Below, piece by piece: positions 61,642-64,000 of a DNA stretch of 64,000 bases. The position numbers were made by a program, and so were the translations under genes. The stretch comes from Acidiphilium sp. PA. Its GTDB lineage: Bacteria; Pseudomonadota; Alphaproteobacteria; Acetobacterales; Acetobacteraceae. Under the pieces are notes generated by a model. That model did not search any database. It worked only from the letters and a program-made list of their open reading frames with translations, and was not told the DNA's origin. Positions within the stretch are counted from its first letter, which is position 1. Every line of letters begins with the position of its first letter. The stretch lies in the NCBI RefSeq assembly GCF_026191915.1, contig NZ_JAIMBY010000009.1, positions 87,310-151,309 on the forward strand, in the 5' to 3' direction.

Positions 61642-62277
61642 ATGACATACAGCGTCAAGGAAATCTTCCTCACCCTGCAGGGCGAAGGCAGCAACGCCGG
61701 CCGTGCCGCCGTGTTCTGCCGCTTCGCCGGCTGCAACCTGTGGACCGGCCGCGAAACCGACCGCGCCACCGCCACCTGCCAGTTCTGCGACACCGATTTC
61801 ATCGGCACCGATGGCCCCGGCGGCGGCAAATTCCCCGACGCCGCCAGCCTCGCCACCGCCATCCGCGCCGCCTGGGCCGCACCCGCCACCACCCACGCCC
61901 TCGTCGTCATCACCGGCGGCGAACCCCTGCTCCAACTCGATGAACCGCTGATCGCAGCCCTCCACGCCCAGGGCTTCAGCATCGCCGTCGAAACCAACGG
62001 CACCATCGCCCCGCCACCCGGCATCGACTGGCTCTGCGTCAGCCCCAAAGCCCGCGCCCCCCTCGCGCTCAGCCGGGGCGATGAACTCAAACTCGTCTAC
62101 CCCCAACCCGAAGCGATGCCCGAACGCTTCACCAGCCTCGATTTCAAAAACTTCCTCCTCCAGCCAATGGACGGGCCAGACCGCGCCGCCAACACCAAGG
62201 CCGCCATCGCCTACTGCCAGGCCCACCCGCAATGGCGCCTCTCGATGCAGACCCACAAATATCTGGGCATCCCCTGA
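61642..62277 (+). CDS. queE: 7-carboxy-7-deazaguanine synthase
   Basis: A 211-residue radical SAM enzyme. N-terminal SVKEIFLTLQGEGSNAGRA; cluster motif C-x14-C-x2-C (GCNLWTGRETD...CQFCDTDF), a long-loop form seen in proteobacterial QueE; then ITGGEPLLQLDEPL. It rearranges carboxy-tetrahydropterin to 7-carboxy-7-deazaguanine in queuosine synthesis. One-base overlap with queD. Start 61642 gives the conserved N-terminus. Confidence 0.95.
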   Translation: MTYSVKEIFLTLQGEGSNAGRAAVFCRFAGCNLWTGRETDRATATCQFCDTDFIGTDGPGGGKFPDAASLATAIRAAWAAPATTHALVVITGGEPLLQLDEPLIAALHAQGFSIAVETNGTIAPPPGIDWLCVSPKARAPLALSRGDELKLVYPQPEAMPERFTSLDFKNFLLQPMDGPDRAANTKAAIAYCQAHPQWRLSMQTHKYLGIP

Positions 62278-62633
62278 TGTTCGAAATCACCAAGGACTTC
62301 CGCTTCGAAGCCGCCCACACCCTCAACCGCACGATCGAAACCGAACCCAGCCGCCGCATCCACGGCCACTCCTACCGCGCCACCATCACCCTGCGCGGCA
62401 CCCCTGGCCCCTCCGGCATGATCATCGATTTCGGCATCCTGAACACCCACATCGCCACCCTGCGCGACATGCTCGACCACCGCTTCCTCGACGAAGTCCC
62501 CAACCTCGGCCCCGCCACCCTCGAAAACCTCGCCGCGTTCATCTGGCGCACCCTCCACCCCGCCTGCCCCGGCCTCGCCCGCGTCGCGGTGTTTCGCGAT
62601 AGCGAGGGAGAGTCTTGCACCTATGAGGGTTAA
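62277..62633 (+). CDS. queD: 6-carboxytetrahydropterin synthase-like protein (QueD family)
   Basis: A 118-residue PTPS-fold protein. Zinc ligands are His14 (RFEAAHTLN), His29 and His31 (RIHGHSY). The Cys that usually stands four residues before the HGH motif is Ser25 (EPSRRIHGH). Acidic residues near the C-terminus (RVAVFRDSEGESC) fit the family. Normally makes the QueE substrate from dihydroneopterin triphosphate; coupling with queE supports that role here. One-base overlap with queE; family T hairpin T3 follows. Confidence 0.88.
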   Translation: MFEITKDFRFEAAHTLNRTIETEPSRRIHGHSYRATITLRGTPGPSGMIIDFGILNTHIATLRDMLDHRFLDEVPNLGPATLENLAAFIWRTLHPACPGLARVAVFRDSEGESCTYEG

Positions 62634-62637
62634 GGAA

Positions 62638-62683
62638 GGGTTCTTTTTTGCAAAAAAGAACCAAAAAACTCTCTTTAATTTGG
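62638..62683 (+). repeat. AT-rich hairpin repeat, family T, copy T3
   Basis: GGTTCTTTTTT (62639-62649) pairs with AAAAAAGAACC (62652-62662), an 11-bp stem, followed by AAAAAACTCTCTTTAATT. It directly follows the queD stop and could act as a terminator. Similar copies at 1249, 16354 and 63524. Confidence 0.75.
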
Positions 62684-62788
62684 TGAGAGGCGCATCTTGG
62701 CTGCGGGCACGCCTCGATTGAGCCGGGTCATTTACAGCGCCCCCTGATCGGGTCCAAACTGCGCGGAACGTATCAAGGAGGAAACAAT

Positions 62789-63511
62789 ATGTCGCGAATC
62801 GCACTCGTCACCGGTGGCACACGCGGAATCGGCGCCGCCATCAGCGTGGCCCTCAAAGCCGCCGGCCGCACCGTCATCGCAAGCTACGCCGGCAACCAGA
62901 CCGCCGCCGAAAACTTCACCGAAGTCCACGGCATCGAAGCCATGAAATTCGACGCCTGCGACTTCGACGCCTGCGCCGCCGCCGTCGCCAGCATCACCAG
63001 CCGCCTCGGCCCCATCGAAATCCTGGTCAACAACGCCGGCATCACCAAAGACGGCACCATGTCCCGCATGACCCGCGATATGTGGGACGCCGTCATCGAC
63101 ACCAACCTCGGCTCCTGCTTCAACCTCTGCAAAGCCACATTCGACGGCATGAAAACCAAAAAATTCGGCCGCATCGTCAACATCGGCTCCATCAACGGCC
63201 AGGCCGGCCAATACGGCCAGGTCAACTACGCCGCCGCCAAATCCGGCATCCACGGCTTCACCAAAGCCCTCGCCCAGGAAGGCGCACGCTACAACATCAC
63301 CGTCAACGCCATCGCACCCGGCTACGTCGATACCGATATGGTCCGCGCCGTCCCCCCCGATGTGCTGGAAAAAATCGTCGCCCGCATCCCCGTCGGCCGC
63401 CTCGGCCACGCCGAAGACATCGCCCGCGGCGTCGTCTTCCTCACCGCCGACGACGCCGATTTCGTCACCGGATCGACACTCTCGATCAACGGGGGTCAAC
63501 ATATGTACTGA
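62789..63511 (+). CDS. phbB: Acetoacetyl-CoA reductase
   Basis: A 240-residue short-chain dehydrogenase. NADPH loop LVTGGTRGIGAAI, NNAGIT, active-site Ser and Y-x3-K in GQVNYAAAKSGIHGF, and the PhbB-like end VTGSTLSINGGQHMY. It reduces acetoacetyl-CoA to (R)-3-hydroxybutyryl-CoA for polyhydroxybutyrate storage. AAGGAGG precedes the ATG at seven bases, the strongest ribosome site in the window. No phaC or phaA is adjacent. Confidence 0.94.
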   Translation: MSRIALVTGGTRGIGAAISVALKAAGRTVIASYAGNQTAAENFTEVHGIEAMKFDACDFDACAAAVASITSRLGPIEILVNNAGITKDGTMSRMTRDMWDAVIDTNLGSCFNLCKATFDGMKTKKFGRIVNIGSINGQAGQYGQVNYAAAKSGIHGFTKALAQEGARYNITVNAIAPGYVDTDMVRAVPPDVLEKIVARIPVGRLGHAEDIARGVVFLTADDADFVTGSTLSINGGQHMY

Positions 63512-63523
63512 AGGGGAAGGGAA

Positions 63524-63569
63524 GGCTTCTTTTTTGTAAAAAAGAAGCAAAAAACTTTTTTAATCTGGG
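63524..63569 (+). repeat. AT-rich hairpin repeat, family T, copy T4
   Basis: GCTTCTTTTTT (63525-63535) pairs with AAAAAAGAAGC (63538-63548), then AAAAAACTTTTTTAATCTGGG (shown joined: hairpin, A6 run, CTTTTTT, AATCTGGG). It follows the phbB stop by 12 bases and could act as its terminator. Nearly identical to T1 on the other strand. Confidence 0.75.
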
Positions 63570-63664
63570 ACTGGGGTGGGGGCGGCTGGTTGCCTCACTG
63601 AAAACTAACGGCTGCCCTAACAAAACGCTTTCTCACCCCCCGGCCTGCCGCCTATCATGCCTGC

Positions 63665-64000
63665 GTGCGCGCAACCCCAACCAATCCCCCCTTCGTCATC
63701 CGCTGCTTCATCGTCATGATGAACGCGCTGTGCGACGCCGTGGCCGAACACGGACCCGCCGGCTACGTCCCCATCCCCATGGTCAACCGGATCTGGACCC
63801 GCCTGCAAAACCTCACCACCCGCTTCCTCGCCGCCCTCGCCCGCGGCCCCATCCAACCGCGCGCCAAACCAGCCGCCAAACCAACCCCCGAACCCAACCC
63901 CGAAGCCCAACCCGACCCCCAGCCACCCCGCGCCCGCCGCAAACGCCTCACCCTGCCGTGCCGCGAAGCCTGGCTCTACCGCCTCATCCCCGAAACCGGC
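63665..64000 (+). CDS. Proline-rich hypothetical protein (5' part only)
   Basis: The frame from GTG 63665 is open to the window end (112 codons seen); ATG at 63716 is an alternative start. The product begins with a helix (IRCFIVMMNALCDAVAEHGP), then PIPMVNRIWTRLQNLTTRFL, then a Lys/Pro/Glu-rich stretch (AKPAAKPTPEPNPEAQPD) and RRKRLTLPCREAWLYRLIP. No known domain is recognised. GC and codon use match the neighbourhood, which favours a real gene. Confidence 0.6.
   Translation, partial: MRATPTNPPFVIRCFIVMMNALCDAVAEHGPAGYVPIPMVNRIWTRLQNLTTRFLAALARGPIQPRAKPAAKPTPEPNPEAQPDPQPPRARRKRLTLPCREAWLYRLIPETG

Overview
The window is high-GC chromosomal DNA from an alphaproteobacterium, most likely a member of the Acetobacteraceae (Rhodospirillales), possibly near Acidiphilium or Acidocella. 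This rests on protein content and gene order: ppsR / AT-richer gap with DnaA boxes / hemE-hemH, aroE-coaE-dnaQ, lrp-trxB-LysR, clpS-clpA, the bamA-skp-lpxD-fabZ-lpxA-lpxI run, a HiPIP, and very frequent ATGA/GTGA stop-start overlaps. I see no phage, integrase, transposase or CRISPR array.

Layout. 1-6.2 kb: end of a class II aldolase gene, purU, aroE-coaE, an orphan ribbon-helix-helix repressor, dnaQ, oligopeptidase B and tRNA-Gly(CCC). 6.2-10.7 kb: ppsR, a DnaA-box-bearing gap that is the best candidate for the chromosomal replication origin, then the heme operon hemE-hemH-HAD phosphatase-hemJ. 10.7-19.6 kb: an outer-membrane barrel protein, a four-gene ABC importer (binding protein, two permeases, ATPase), a HisN-type phosphatase, a metallophosphodiesterase and choline-sulfatase (betC). 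19.9-30.1 kb: glycine betaine demethylation genes: a GlxA-type regulator, Rieske betaine demethylase gbcA-gbcB, a GbdR-like regulator, dimethylglycine dehydrogenase dgcA-dgcB and two electron-transfer-flavoprotein-like subunits. Together the 12.5-30 kb stretch reads as an island for taking up and degrading choline esters and betaine as carbon and nitrogen sources; the transporter substrate is inferred, not shown.

30.4-45.3 kb: aspS, rnd, a carrier-protein-like/thioesterase fusion, clpA, clpS, an LpxR-like lipid A deacylase, a DUF2147 protein, a quinone oxidoreductase, HiPIP, a CHRD protein, folB, a copper-chaperone-like gene behind a MerR-type promoter, a tandem 25-bp hairpin repeat, ettA and a GNAT acetyltransferase. 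45.3-56.7 kb: a 947-residue degenerate-cyclase/NB-ARC/TPR protein, a sulfotransferase, gloA, and the envelope run lpxI-lpxA-fabZ-lpxD-skp-bamA. 56.8-64 kb: ctaG, lrp/trxB (divergent), a LysR regulator, a second sulfotransferase, queE-queD, phbB and the start of a proline-rich protein cut by the window end.

Non-coding structure is unusually rich. A dispersed element of about 185 bp made of a 23-bp central stem flanked by small hairpins occurs four times (19.6, 30.2, 44.5, 50.8 kb) plus a decayed half copy at 6.2 kb; one copy carries paired stem changes that preserve base pairing. A second, roughly 46-bp AT-rich hairpin family occurs four times (1.25, 16.35, 62.64, 63.52 kb).
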